From Paraburkholderia sp. IMGN_8 (GTDB taxonomy: Bacteria > Pseudomonadota > Gammaproteobacteria > Burkholderiales > Burkholderiaceae): a stretch of DNA of 64,000 nt. The stretch lies in the NCBI RefSeq assembly GCF_038050405.1, contig NZ_CP150900.1, forward strand, positions 2,790,001-2,854,000, read 5' to 3'. Of the stretch, positions 9,208 to 17,906 are shown in pieces (the stretch's first letter is position 1; each line of letters starts with the position of its first letter). Made by a program: the position numbers and the translations under genes. A model generated the notes under the pieces. It saw only the letters and a list, made by a program, of their open reading frames with translations. It was not told the DNA's origin and made no database searches.

Positions 9208-10265
9208 GGTCGTCTCCCTCCCCCCAACTGAAGGGAGCGCCGTCCGCTTTTCCGCCGCTCGCACGGCTCGCCCCGCACACTCAGGCCCCTGCGGTCCCGA
9301 GCGCGGCGCCGCCGCGCCAGCATGCGCCGCACGCGCTGCATCAGGGCGATCGCGTGTGGCAGGAAACCAACTGCTACGTCGATCTGTGGATCGAGCTGCT
9401 GCACGGCTTCGGACTCGATCCGCGCGCGGCGTTCGGCTTTACCGTCACGCAGGATTTCGAAGGCGATCAGTTCACGTTCTTCAAATTCCCGCTTGAAGAC
9501 CTCGAGCGGCTGTACGGCACCCAGGTGCAGGAACTCGCGATCTACGACTCGCTCGAGGCCCGCGTGCTTGCGCAAACCTTGCGCGGCCATACGGTGCTTG
9601 TGGAAGTGGACGGCTACTACCTGCCGAACACACGTGCCACGTCATATCGGCGCGAGCATCCGAAAACCACCGTGGGCATCGACTTCATCGATCCGGCCGC
9701 GCGCCGCCTCGGTTATTTCCACAACACCGGCTATCACCTGCTCGACGGTGAAGACTACGACGGCGTGTTTCGCAAGCTGCCGCAGTTCGCGCAGCAGCCC
9801 GATCTGCTGTTTCCTTATGTCGAATTCGCCAAGCAGGCGCGGCCCGCGCTGGAAGGCACCGCGCTTGCCGACGCGTCGGCCGAATTGTTGTGCTCGCATC
9901 TAAGCCGGCGGCCGTTGAGCAATCCGATCTCGCAGTGGCGCGTCGCGTTTCCCGACCATCTCGAGACGCTGCTCGAACGCGGCGAAGCGTTCTTCCACCC
10001 GTACTCGTTCAACCTGATGCGGCAGCTCGGCGCGAACTTCGAGTTTTTGTCGAAGTATCTGCTGTGGCTCACCAGCCAGGGCTTCGAGATTCCGGCGTCG
10101 ATCCCGGCCGCGGCGCAAAGCATCGCGTCGGAGTCGATGGTGATGCAGTTCCGGCTCGTGCGGGCGATCACGCGCGCTCGCCGCGATTTGTGCGAAGACT
10201 GCTTCGATACGCTGGAAATTGCTTACGAAAAGACGCTGCCGCCACTCGCCGCCCTGGTGTCGTGA
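9204..10265 (+). CDS. DUF1839 family protein
   Basis: The protein has 353 residues. After a Pro/Ala-rich N-terminus of about 45 residues comes a conserved-looking core (QETNCYVDLWIELLHGFGLDP, DFEGDQFTFFKFPLEDLE, VEVDGYYLPNTRATSYRREH). I recognise this as DUF1839, a family found beside amino acid:[carrier protein] ligases. A Cys-Tyr-Val-Asp near the start of the core and several conserved-looking His and Tyr suggest an enzyme fold, perhaps the acyltransferase that takes the amino acid from the carrier, but that is inference. The start overlaps the ligase stop by four bases. There is no signal peptide, so it should be cytoplasmic. Confidence 0.75.
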   Translation: MRSSPSPQLKGAPSAFPPLARLAPHTQAPAVPSAAPPRQHAPHALHQGDRVWQETNCYVDLWIELLHGFGLDPRAAFGFTVTQDFEGDQFTFFKFPLEDLERLYGTQVQELAIYDSLEARVLAQTLRGHTVLVEVDGYYLPNTRATSYRREHPKTTVGIDFIDPAARRLGYFHNTGYHLLDGEDYDGVFRKLPQFAQQPDLLFPYVEFAKQARPALEGTALADASAELLCSHLSRRPLSNPISQWRVAFPDHLETLLERGEAFFHPYSFNLMRQLGANFEFLSKYLLWLTSQGFEIPASIPAAAQSIASESMVMQFRLVRAITRARRDLCEDCFDTLEIAYEKTLPPLAALVS

Positions 10266-10299
10266 CGCGCGCTCGCCGCCCTAGCCGCAGGGATTCGCC

Positions 10300-12897
10300 G
10301 TGGATGCACTGACGACCGACGCAGAGCCTGATGCCGCCCCGCTCGTACCCACCGGCCCGATTGGGACTATTGGGACCGCTACCGGGTTAGCGGCGCAGGA
10401 TCTCTGGCCACAGCGGCTCGACACGGGCTGGCAGTGCGTCAGCACGCCGGCGGGCGCATGTGCGTCGCCCGCCGACTTACCGATGGATGGCTGGCTCGGC
10501 GCGCCAGTGCCGGGCACAGTGGCGAGCGCGCGCCGCGCCGCGGGCCTCTTCGACGCCGCCCATCCGCCGCCGCTCGCTTTCGACGATCACTGGTACCGGC
10601 TGACGCTGACAGGCACGGGCAAACGCCGCTTGCGTCTGCACGGGCTCGCGACGCTCACCGAGGTCTGGCTCGACGGCACCAGGCGGCTCGATTCCGATTC
10701 GATGTTCGTCGCGCACGATCTCGACATCGAACTGCACGGCAGCGCGACGCTCGCCCTGTGCTTTCGCTCTCTCACGCCAGCGTTGGCGGAAAAACGCTCA
10801 CGCGCGCGCTGGCGGCCACGTCTTGTTTCGCCGCCGACCTTGCGCAACCTGCGCACCACCCTGCTCGGCCATATGCCCGGTTGGTGTCCGCCCGTGCAAG
10901 CGGTCGGCCCTTGGCGGCCGGTCGAACTCCTCAGCGATGCGCCGGACGCATTCGACACTGTCGATCTCATGAGCCACCTTGATGGCGACGACGGCGTTGT
11001 TACGCTGACGCTACGCTTTGTTCATCCGCACGACAGCGCGGCGAACCGCGCCTCGTTGAATTGCGGCGGGTTCGTTTCGTCTTTGCAATGGCGCGATGCC
11101 TATACGCTGACCGGCAGCGTGCGCGTGCCGCACGCCGAACGCTGGTGGCCGCATACGCACGGCACGCCGACTTTATATCCTCTGACGTTGCAGCTCGATG
11201 ACGAGCACCCGATAACCCATGTATTGGGATCGGTCGGTTTTCGCCGCATCGAAGTGGATCATGGCGCGGACGGTGCGGGCTTCGCGCTGCGCGTCAACAA
11301 CGGTACGCCGGTGTTCTGCCGCGGCGCCTGCTGGACCAGCGCGGATCTCGTTACCTTAAGCGGCACTGCTGAGCAATTGCGCCACGCTTTTGCGCTCGCG
11401 CGCGCGGCGGGAATGAACATGCTGCGCGTGGGCGGCACCATGGTGTACGAGTCGGATGCGTTCTACGCGCTCGCCGACGAATACGGCATCCTCATCTGGC
11501 AAGACTTCGCGTTGGCGAATTTCGACTACCCGACCGACGCCGCTTTCAGCGCGTCGATCGACCGCGAGGCCAGCCAGTTCCTGACCCGCACGCGGCGCTT
11601 CGCGTCGCTCGCGGTGCTGTGCGGCGGCAGCGAAGTCGACCAGCAGGCGGCCATGCTGGGCCTGCCGGTTTCGATGCGCACGCAACCATTGTTCACCCGC
11701 CAGTTGCCGGCGATCGCGGCACGCGAGCGGCCGGACGTGCCGTACGTCAGCAACTCGCCCTCGGGCGGCGTCTGGCCGTTTTCGACTAATACCGGCATCA
11801 CGCATTACTACGGCGTCGGCGCCTATCAGCGTCCGCTCGACGACGTGCGCCGCTCACAGGTGCGCTTCGCCGCCGAGTGCCTCGCGTTCGCCAACGTGCC
11901 CGACGACGCCACCTTGCACGACGCGCCCGGCACGATGCACGTGCACGATCCGCGCTGGAAAGCCGCCGTGCCGCGCGACCCCGGCGCCGGCTGGGATTTC
12001 GACGACGTGCGCGACCACTACCTTCAGACGCTATATGGTGTCGAACCGGCGCGGCTGCGTTACGAAGACCCGCAACGCTATCTTGACCTGTCGCGCGCGG
12101 TGGTCGCCGAACTGATGAGCGACGTGTTCGCCGAGTGGCGCAGCGCCGGCTCGTCATGCGGCGGCGCCCTGGTCTGGCAGTTTCAGGATCTGCGACCCGG
12201 GGCGGGCTGGGGCCTGATCGACGCCACAGGACGGCCCAAAAGCGCCTGGCACGGCCTCGCGCAGACACTGCAGCCCGTGCAGCTGGTCATGACCGACGAA
12301 GGCCTCAACGGCCTCGCTATCCATTTACTGAACGAGCGTGCGCAACCGTTGCAAGCGCAGCTGGATCTGGTGTGCCTGCGTGACGGTTGCGTCAAGGTAG
12401 CGTCCGCGAGCCGGGCGGTCGAGCTGGCACCGCACAGCGCGGAGCGTATCGGCGCGGCCGAGTGCCTCGGCCAGTTCTTCGACTTCACGCACGCGTACCG
12501 CTTCGGCCCGCGCGCGCATGATGTAACGATTGCGACACTGCGCGATCCGGCAAGCGGCCGGATTCTGGCAGAAGCGTTTCATCTGCCGGAGCGGCGCGCC
12601 AGCGAATGCCACGAGCTGGGTTTGACGGTGACTGCCGGGCGCGCCGGCGACAGCTGGCAACTCGTCATCGAAGCAAAGCGGTTCGCGCGCTTCGTTCACA
12701 TCGTTGACACGCATTACCGGGCCGCGCACGACTGGTTCCATCTGCCGCCGAACCGCGCTGTGACCGTGCCGCTCATCCCCTCGGCTCAACTCGTTGCGTG
12801 CGCATCGAACCCGGCATTTAAAGCTAACGCAACATGCGTGGCGCCCGCCGGCGAAGTGCGTGCGATCAATGCGATTTCCGCCACGTTCTACGGTTGA
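10300..12897 (+). CDS. Glycoside hydrolase family 2-like protein (beta-mannosidase-like)
   Basis: The protein has 865 residues and uses a GTG start (10300) after GCAGGGA. The order fits GH2: a jelly-roll N-terminal domain (WYRLTLTGTGKRRLRLHGLA), immunoglobulin-like domains, then a TIM barrel. The predicted acid/base Glu445 lies in AVLCGGSEVD and the predicted nucleophile Glu526 in RFAAECLAF, both at the places expected for beta-mannosidases, so activity may be kept. No signal peptide is seen, which is odd for a polysaccharide hydrolase and points to a cytoplasmic oligosaccharide or a glycosyl-intermediate substrate. It is the last gene of the carrier-protein operon, 34 bp after DUF1839. Confidence 0.7.
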   Translation: MDALTTDAEPDAAPLVPTGPIGTIGTATGLAAQDLWPQRLDTGWQCVSTPAGACASPADLPMDGWLGAPVPGTVASARRAAGLFDAAHPPPLAFDDHWYRLTLTGTGKRRLRLHGLATLTEVWLDGTRRLDSDSMFVAHDLDIELHGSATLALCFRSLTPALAEKRSRARWRPRLVSPPTLRNLRTTLLGHMPGWCPPVQAVGPWRPVELLSDAPDAFDTVDLMSHLDGDDGVVTLTLRFVHPHDSAANRASLNCGGFVSSLQWRDAYTLTGSVRVPHAERWWPHTHGTPTLYPLTLQLDDEHPITHVLGSVGFRRIEVDHGADGAGFALRVNNGTPVFCRGACWTSADLVTLSGTAEQLRHAFALARAAGMNMLRVGGTMVYESDAFYALADEYGILIWQDFALANFDYPTDAAFSASIDREASQFLTRTRRFASLAVLCGGSEVDQQAAMLGLPVSMRTQPLFTRQLPAIAARERPDVPYVSNSPSGGVWPFSTNTGITHYYGVGAYQRPLDDVRRSQVRFAAECLAFANVPDDATLHDAPGTMHVHDPRWKAAVPRDPGAGWDFDDVRDHYLQTLYGVEPARLRYEDPQRYLDLSRAVVAELMSDVFAEWRSAGSSCGGALVWQFQDLRPGAGWGLIDATGRPKSAWHGLAQTLQPVQLVMTDEGLNGLAIHLLNERAQPLQAQLDLVCLRDGCVKVASASRAVELAPHSAERIGAAECLGQFFDFTHAYRFGPRAHDVTIATLRDPASGRILAEAFHLPERRASECHELGLTVTAGRAGDSWQLVIEAKRFARFVHIVDTHYRAAHDWFHLPPNRAVTVPLIPSAQLVACASNPAFKANATCVAPAGEVRAINAISATFYG

Positions 12898-13525
12898 CTG
12901 TCGCCCCTGAGCTAGCCTTCCCTTCGCAATACGCTTAAAGCCTCGCGTTGCGCGGATCCGTCTGTTTGTTTTCATGCATCACTGTCGGTTTTTCTGCGAC
13001 TTTCCCGTCGCCAAAAAAGCGATCCGTATGGCACCGTACGCAATGTATGGAACACAACTGAATCAATTCCGGCACATCCGGGACGCCCCTCTACAACACG
13101 CCCGCAAAGGCTGTTTCATACCTGTGACGCCCCCCGGAAAGACGCTTGCAGCGGCAGCTAAGCCAATCTGGTCAAGGACTTGAGCCGGATAAAAATACTG
13201 GACTGCCCCCTCTGCCGAGCGAGCTGCGCTGTACATATTTGAAACAAAAAGGCACGTTTCGCTTCGCGCACCGCTAAGGCCGGCTTCGCTGCGCCGCATC
13301 AGTCCTCGTTTTCCCTATCGTTGGCACGCTCCTCGCTAAAGAGATAGCGCAACACGGCGTCGCCGCAACGAGATCGACAAGAACGGCGGTGACGCATAAG
13401 GCCAATACGGGGCCGTTCCTGCTCATCCTTCGCTGCTCGCCAGGCAGCCCGCAGTTTTGATGGATGCAGGCATCGGATCAAAAAACAGGAGTCGCGCGGC
13501 GCGTGGCTTCACGCGAGGACCGATC
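12898..13525. other. Long non-coding gap upstream of the Crp/Fnr gene
   Basis: These 628 bp hold no convincing gene; a 69-codon frame at 12974-13183 lacks coding character. AT-rich patches at about 13186-13200 and 13230-13250 could be promoters. A GG-N10-GC match to the sigma-54 pattern (TTGGCACGCTCCTCGCT, 13321-13337) lies about 190 bp before the regulator start. The region probably carries the control signals for the rightward EPS export operon. Confidence 0.35.
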
Positions 13526-14260
13526 ATGTTGACACTTCAATCAGACCTGCACGGCAACCATCTGCTCGGCGCATTGCCGTCCCACGAATGGCAAGCACTT
13601 GCCCCTCACCTCGAACTGGTCCATCTGCGTACCGAGCAGTTGCTGTGCGACTCCGGCCAACGCATCCATCACGTCTACTTCCCGACCACGGCGATCATCT
13701 CGATGCTCTCGACGATGGAAGACGGCAGCTCGGTCGAAATCGCCGCCGTCGGCCGCGAAGGTATGACCGGCGTGCCGGTGCTCACCGGCGGCGAAACCAT
13801 GCCGAACCGCGTGCAGGTCCAATGCGCCGGCTTCGCGTACCGGATGAGCGCACAGGCGCTCAAGCAGCAATTCGCCCGCTCCGATTTCCTGCGCCGCCTG
13901 ATGCTGCTGTATATGCACGCCCTGCTCACGCAAGTCGCGCAGACCGCTGCCTGCAATCGCCACCACGCGCTGAACAAGCAGCTGTGCCGGTGGCTGCTGA
14001 TCGAAGTGGACAGGGTTGCTTCGAACGATCTGACGGTTACCCAGCAACTGATCGCCGACATGCTCGGCGTGCGCCGCGAAGGCATCACCGAAGCGGCCGG
14101 CAAGCTGCACGACGAAGGCCTGATTCACCACAGCCGCGGCCACATCAAGGTGCTCGACCGCAAGGGCCTCGAAGCACGCGCCTGCGAATGCTATGGCCTC
14201 GTCAAGCGCGAATTCGACCGCCTTCTGCCGCGCCTGCGTCAGGCTGAGACCGTCGAATGA
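13526..14260 (+). CDS. Crp/Fnr-family transcriptional regulator
   Basis: The protein has 244 residues. A cyclic-nucleotide-binding-like beta-barrel (residues 10-130, with ILSTMEDGSSVEIAAVGREGM-like spacing) is followed by a C-terminal HTH_Crp domain (TVTQQLIADMLGVRREGITE, about residues 168-190). I see no N-terminal cysteine cluster of the Fnr type. The ATG at 13526 has a GAGGAC site 8 bp upstream. It stands directly before the undecaprenyl-phosphate sugar transferase and likely controls the EPS export operon, though the ligand is unknown. Only 34 bp separate it from the next gene. Confidence 0.85.
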   Translation: MLTLQSDLHGNHLLGALPSHEWQALAPHLELVHLRTEQLLCDSGQRIHHVYFPTTAIISMLSTMEDGSSVEIAAVGREGMTGVPVLTGGETMPNRVQVQCAGFAYRMSAQALKQQFARSDFLRRLMLLYMHALLTQVAQTAACNRHHALNKQLCRWLLIEVDRVASNDLTVTQQLIADMLGVRREGITEAAGKLHDEGLIHHSRGHIKVLDRKGLEARACECYGLVKREFDRLLPRLRQAETVE

Positions 14261-14294
14261 TCGCTGCATTCTTTTGATTAAATGGTAGATCTTT

Positions 14295-15683
14295 ATGCTT
14301 AGGAATACTGCTCGATGTCTCGACGCACTCTTTGTGATTGCTGGCGGGCTGCTCGCTCACTGGATGCGCTTTTCGACGCCGATCGCGTTGACGGACACCG
14401 AGCGTCTTCTGATCGCCTTCAACTGCGTACTCGTGCTGCTGCTGTTTCCCGGCTTCGGCGTGTATGAAACGTGGCGCGGGAAATCACTGCCGGCAATGCT
14501 GGCACGCGTGGGCGCGGCGTGGCTGGTCGTGGTCGCCACCGCCGTCGTGCTGGCGTTTACCTTGCAGCACCGGATGGACGCGCTGTCGCGCTTATGGTTC
14601 GGCTACTCGACGCTGATTTCCGGCGCGCTGATCATCGTCACGAAGTGCCTCGTGCATGTGGCGCTGCGCAGCGTGCGGCGGCGCGGCATGAACTTCCGCT
14701 CGGTCGCGATCGTCGGCGCGCCAGGCTTCTCGCGCACGTTGCTCGCGCATCTCGACTGTGCGCCGCAAGCCGGTTTCAAACCGGTCTGCGTATTCGACAC
14801 CAGCGTCGAAGGGTCCAGCGCCTTCGGCGCGCGCCTGAACCACCTGCCGGTGCTGACCGATCTGAACGCGTTCGCCGCCAAGGTGCGCGACGAGCACGTG
14901 AATGAAGTGTGGCTGGCGTTGCCGCTTTCGGAAGAACATACGATCTATCGCTTCATGCGCACATTCCGGCATGACTTCGTCAATCTGCGATTCATTCCCG
15001 ACGTGCGCAGCCTCTCGCTTTTCAACCACGCGCTGGTCGATGTCGTCGGCTTACCGACACTGAATCTGAGCACCACGCCGTTCTCGCCGCCGCAGATGTG
15101 GCCCAAGCTGATCTTCGACCGGCTGTTCGCGGCGCTCGCGTTACTGGCGTTGGCGCCGGTCTTCATCGTGCTCTCCATCGCGATCAAGCTGACTTCGCCG
15201 GGACCGGTGTTCTTCCGGCAAACCCGCAAGGGCGTCGACGGCCAGCCGTTCGCGATCTACAAGTTCCGCTCGATGACCGTGCATCGCGAAGCGCATGGAC
15301 AGCTCACGCAGGCCGCGCGCAACGACACGCGCGTGACGAAGCTCGGCGGCTTCATGCGCCGCACCAGCCTCGACGAACTGCCGCAATTCCTGAATGTGCT
15401 GCTCGGCCAGATGTCGGTGGTCGGCCCGCGTCCGCATGCGCTCGAGCACGACGATCTCTACAAGGATCAGGTGTACGGCTACATGTACCGCTACCGGATC
15501 AAGCCCGGTATCACCGGCTGGGCGCAGGTGAACGGCTATCGCGGCGCCACCACCAAGGTCGAAAAGATGGAGACGCGCATCAAGTTCGATCTTTTCTACA
15601 TCCACAACTGGTCGTTCTGGTTCGACATGAAGATCGTGTTCATCACGATCTTCAAAGGCTTTATCAACCGGAACGCATTTTGA
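14295..15683 (+). CDS. wcaJ: Undecaprenyl-phosphate glucose phosphotransferase (WcaJ/EpsE-like)
   Basis: The protein has 462 residues. Four to five N-terminal membrane helices (residues 5-125) and a CoA-binding-like Rossmann domain ([18 protein letters not shown]) precede a polyprenyl glycosylphosphotransferase domain (residues 265-462). Signature blocks are [52 protein letters not shown] and [12 protein letters not shown]. The enzyme starts EPS repeat synthesis by moving a hexose-1-phosphate, usually glucose-1-P, to undecaprenyl phosphate at the inner membrane. Its stop touches the next gene (TTGA), so the pair is probably co-transcribed. Galactose-1-P is a possible alternative donor. Confidence 0.9.
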   Translation: MLRNTARCLDALFVIAGGLLAHWMRFSTPIALTDTERLLIAFNCVLVLLLFPGFGVYETWRGKSLPAMLARVGAAWLVVVATAVVLAFTLQHRMDALSRLWFGYSTLISGALIIVTKCLVHVALRSVRRRGMNFRSVAIVGAPGFSRTLLAHLDCAPQAGFKPVCVFDTSVEGSSAFGARLNHLPVLTDLNAFAAKVRDEHVNEVWLALPLSEEHTIYRFMRTFRHDFVNLRFIPDVRSLSLFNHALVDVVGLPTLNLSTTPFSPPQMWPKLIFDRLFAALALLALAPVFIVLSIAIKLTSPGPVFFRQTRKGVDGQPFAIYKFRSMTVHREAHGQLTQAARNDTRVTKLGGFMRRTSLDELPQFLNVLLGQMSVVGPRPHALEHDDLYKDQVYGYMYRYRIKPGITGWAQVNGYRGATTKVEKMETRIKFDLFYIHNWSFWFDMKIVFITIFKGFINRNAF

Positions 15684-15706
15684 ACACGCCACTTCGAGAA
15701 CCGTTC

Positions 15707-16639
15707 GTGAAAGTCTCCGTGATCGTGCCGACCTACCGGCGCACCGCCGATCTGGCGCGCTGCCTCGCGGCACTCGATGCGCAGCAGCGCCGCGCCGACG
15801 AAGTGATCGTGATCGCACGTCACGACGATTACGCGACGCTCGACTGGCTGCGCACTCGCGAAGCGAACCGGCCGGACGCGCGCCTGTGGATCGTGCTGGT
15901 GCGCACGCCGGGCGTGGTCGCCGCATACAACCTGGGTATCGAAAGCGCCAGCGGCGACGTACTCTGCTTCACCGACGACGACGCCGCGCCGCATCCCGAC
16001 TGGATCGAGCGGATCGCCCTCGCCTTCGAAAACGATGCGTCGCTCGGCGGTCTGGGCGGACGCGACATCGTGCACGAACGCAACGGCATTCTGCAGGGGC
16101 AGAAACCGCGCGTGGGGCTGGTGCGCTGGTATGGCCGCGCCATCGGCAATCACCATATCGGCCATGGCGCGGCGCGCGAGGTGCAGGTGCTCAAGGGCGT
16201 CAACATGGCGTTTCGCCGCGAGGCGATCGGCACGCTGCGTTTCGACGGGCGCTTGCGCGGCACCGGCGCGCAGGTGCATTGCGAAATGGGTTTCAGCCTC
16301 GACGTGCAGCGGCGCGGCTGGACCCTGATCTATGACCCATCGTTGCTGGTGGAGCACTTCCCGGCCCAGCGCAACGACGAGGACCAGCGTTACACATTCA
16401 ACGACGCGGCTTTCTATAACGCGTCATTCAATCTCCGACTCATCATGTGCGAATACCTGACGCCGCCGGGCCGATGGGCGTTCGTCGCTTATTCGACGCT
16501 GATCGGCGATCGTGCGGACCCGGGGTTCCTGCGCGCATTGTCGTTGGCATTCGAGAGCGGCGGCGTGGCTCTCGCGCTTCGCAAATGGCGAGTCGGTTTA
16601 CGCGCAATGCGCGGGGCATGGCAGGAGGCGGCACGCTGA
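15707..16639 (+). CDS. GT2-family glycosyltransferase
   Basis: The protein has 310 residues from a GTG start (15707), chosen because GAGAA precedes it and MKVSVIVPTYRR is the usual GT2 N-terminus. An overlapping TTG at 15680 would add nine residues. The GT-A fold shows FTDDDAAPHPDW (the DxD-type metal site), the LKGVNMAFRREAI acceptor-side block and a final region with a hydrophobic helix (PPGRWAFVAYSTLI). It should add the second or a later sugar to the lipid-linked EPS repeat made by the preceding enzyme. The inverting mechanism is expected from the family; the specific sugar is unknown. Confidence 0.85.
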   Translation: MKVSVIVPTYRRTADLARCLAALDAQQRRADEVIVIARHDDYATLDWLRTREANRPDARLWIVLVRTPGVVAAYNLGIESASGDVLCFTDDDAAPHPDWIERIALAFENDASLGGLGGRDIVHERNGILQGQKPRVGLVRWYGRAIGNHHIGHGAAREVQVLKGVNMAFRREAIGTLRFDGRLRGTGAQVHCEMGFSLDVQRRGWTLIYDPSLLVEHFPAQRNDEDQRYTFNDAAFYNASFNLRLIMCEYLTPPGRWAFVAYSTLIGDRADPGFLRALSLAFESGGVALALRKWRVGLRAMRGAWQEAAR

Positions 16640-16680
16640 CCGATCCGATCAGCGCATCGTTTCACGCGAGGGACCACAAA

Positions 16681-17883
16681 ATGAATATCAAAACAATGGC
16701 CGCAGGGCTCGCGGCCGCATCGCTATGCGCCTGCTCATTGGCGCCAGGACCTTATCTGGACACCAAACGGCTGGAGCCGCCCCCTCCGCCGCAACAGACC
16801 GCGGAAAAATTCCCGGTTCGCGCGATCGATGTCGGCTATTTTCGTCAGCAGCGCGCGGCCGCCGTACCGGCGGTCTGTCCGTTGCAGTGCCTGACGTCGA
16901 AAACGCGCAGCTCCTATGACTATCACCTGGGGATCAGCGATCAGCTGACCATCATCGTCTGGGATCACCCGGAACTGACGGGTGGCGGCTCGGGCGCGGC
17001 GGCCGGTGTGCCGCCTCTGCCGGCGGGCAGCAGCGGCACGGCGCCGTCGCCGGGACCGACGCAGACACAAGGCGCGACACCGATCGCGCCGACGCTGACG
17101 GGCGGCGGCGAAGGTGGGCTGACGGTGCGGGTCGCCAATAACGGCACGATTTTCTTCCCGCGCGTGGGCCGCATCAAAGTGGTCGGCATGACCGCGCAGC
17201 AGGTCCAGCAGGAGCTGACCAAGGGTCTGTCCAGGACGATCCGCAATCCGCAACTCGACGTGCGCGTATCGGGCTTTAACAGCCAGTCGGTGCAGGTGAC
17301 CGGCAACCTGCGCACGCCCGCTTCGGAAGCGATCACCGACACGCCGCTGACCGTGCTCGACGCGATCAATCGCGCGGGCGGCGCACTGGCCGACGCGGAT
17401 CTGCAAAACGTCGGCGTCACGCGCGACGGCAAGCGCTACACGGTCGACGTCGCCGCGCTGCTCGAAACCGGCGATCCGCAACAGAACGTATTGCTGAAAG
17501 ACGGCGACATCATCGACGTGCCGGACCGTTCCAACAGCCGCGTCTTCGTGCTCGGCGAGGTCAACAAGCCGACCTCGCTGCCGATGAACCGCGGCCGCCT
17601 GACGCTCGCCGACGCGCTGACCGGCGCGGGCAGCCTCGACGTCAAAACCGGCGACCCGCGTTTCGTGTACGTGGTGCGCGGCGCCGACAAGACGCTCACG
17701 CCCGACGTCTATCAGCTCGACATGACGCAGGTCGACGCGTTGATGCTGATGACCAAGTTCGAACTACAGCCCAAGGATGTGGTGTACGTGCAAGTCTCGA
17801 GCGCCGCCCGCTTTAACCGCGCACTCGAACAGATCACGCCGACCCTGCAAACCTTGTTCTACACATGGCAGTTGTCCAAGTAA
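16681..17883 (+). CDS. Polysaccharide export outer-membrane lipoprotein (Wza-like)
   Basis: The protein has 400 residues. The signal peptide ends at a lipobox-like LCAC, with Cys18 the likely lipidated residue. A Poly_export/PES block follows (YHLGISDQLTIIVWDHPEL, residues 80-100), interrupted by a Gly/Pro/Ser-rich insert (residues 101-140) that is long for the family. Then come the rest of PES (VANNGTIFFPRVGRIKVVG) and two SLBB repeats (QSVQVTGNLRTPASEAI and SRVFVLGEVNKPTSLPM). It forms the outer-membrane channel for EPS. It is 23 bp from the Wzc-like kinase, its usual partner. Confidence 0.9.
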   Translation: MNIKTMAAGLAAASLCACSLAPGPYLDTKRLEPPPPPQQTAEKFPVRAIDVGYFRQQRAAAVPAVCPLQCLTSKTRSSYDYHLGISDQLTIIVWDHPELTGGGSGAAAGVPPLPAGSSGTAPSPGPTQTQGATPIAPTLTGGGEGGLTVRVANNGTIFFPRVGRIKVVGMTAQQVQQELTKGLSRTIRNPQLDVRVSGFNSQSVQVTGNLRTPASEAITDTPLTVLDAINRAGGALADADLQNVGVTRDGKRYTVDVAALLETGDPQQNVLLKDGDIIDVPDRSNSRVFVLGEVNKPTSLPMNRGRLTLADALTGAGSLDVKTGDPRFVYVVRGADKTLTPDVYQLDMTQVDALMLMTKFELQPKDVVYVQVSSAARFNRALEQITPTLQTLFYTWQLSK

Positions 17884-17906
17884 AACGATCGCTACGGAGT
17901 ATCTAT

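Noticed and set aside
12974..13183. A 69-codon frame in the gap before the Crp/Fnr gene
   Set aside because: It has no ribosome site or conserved-looking features; composition resembles non-coding DNA.
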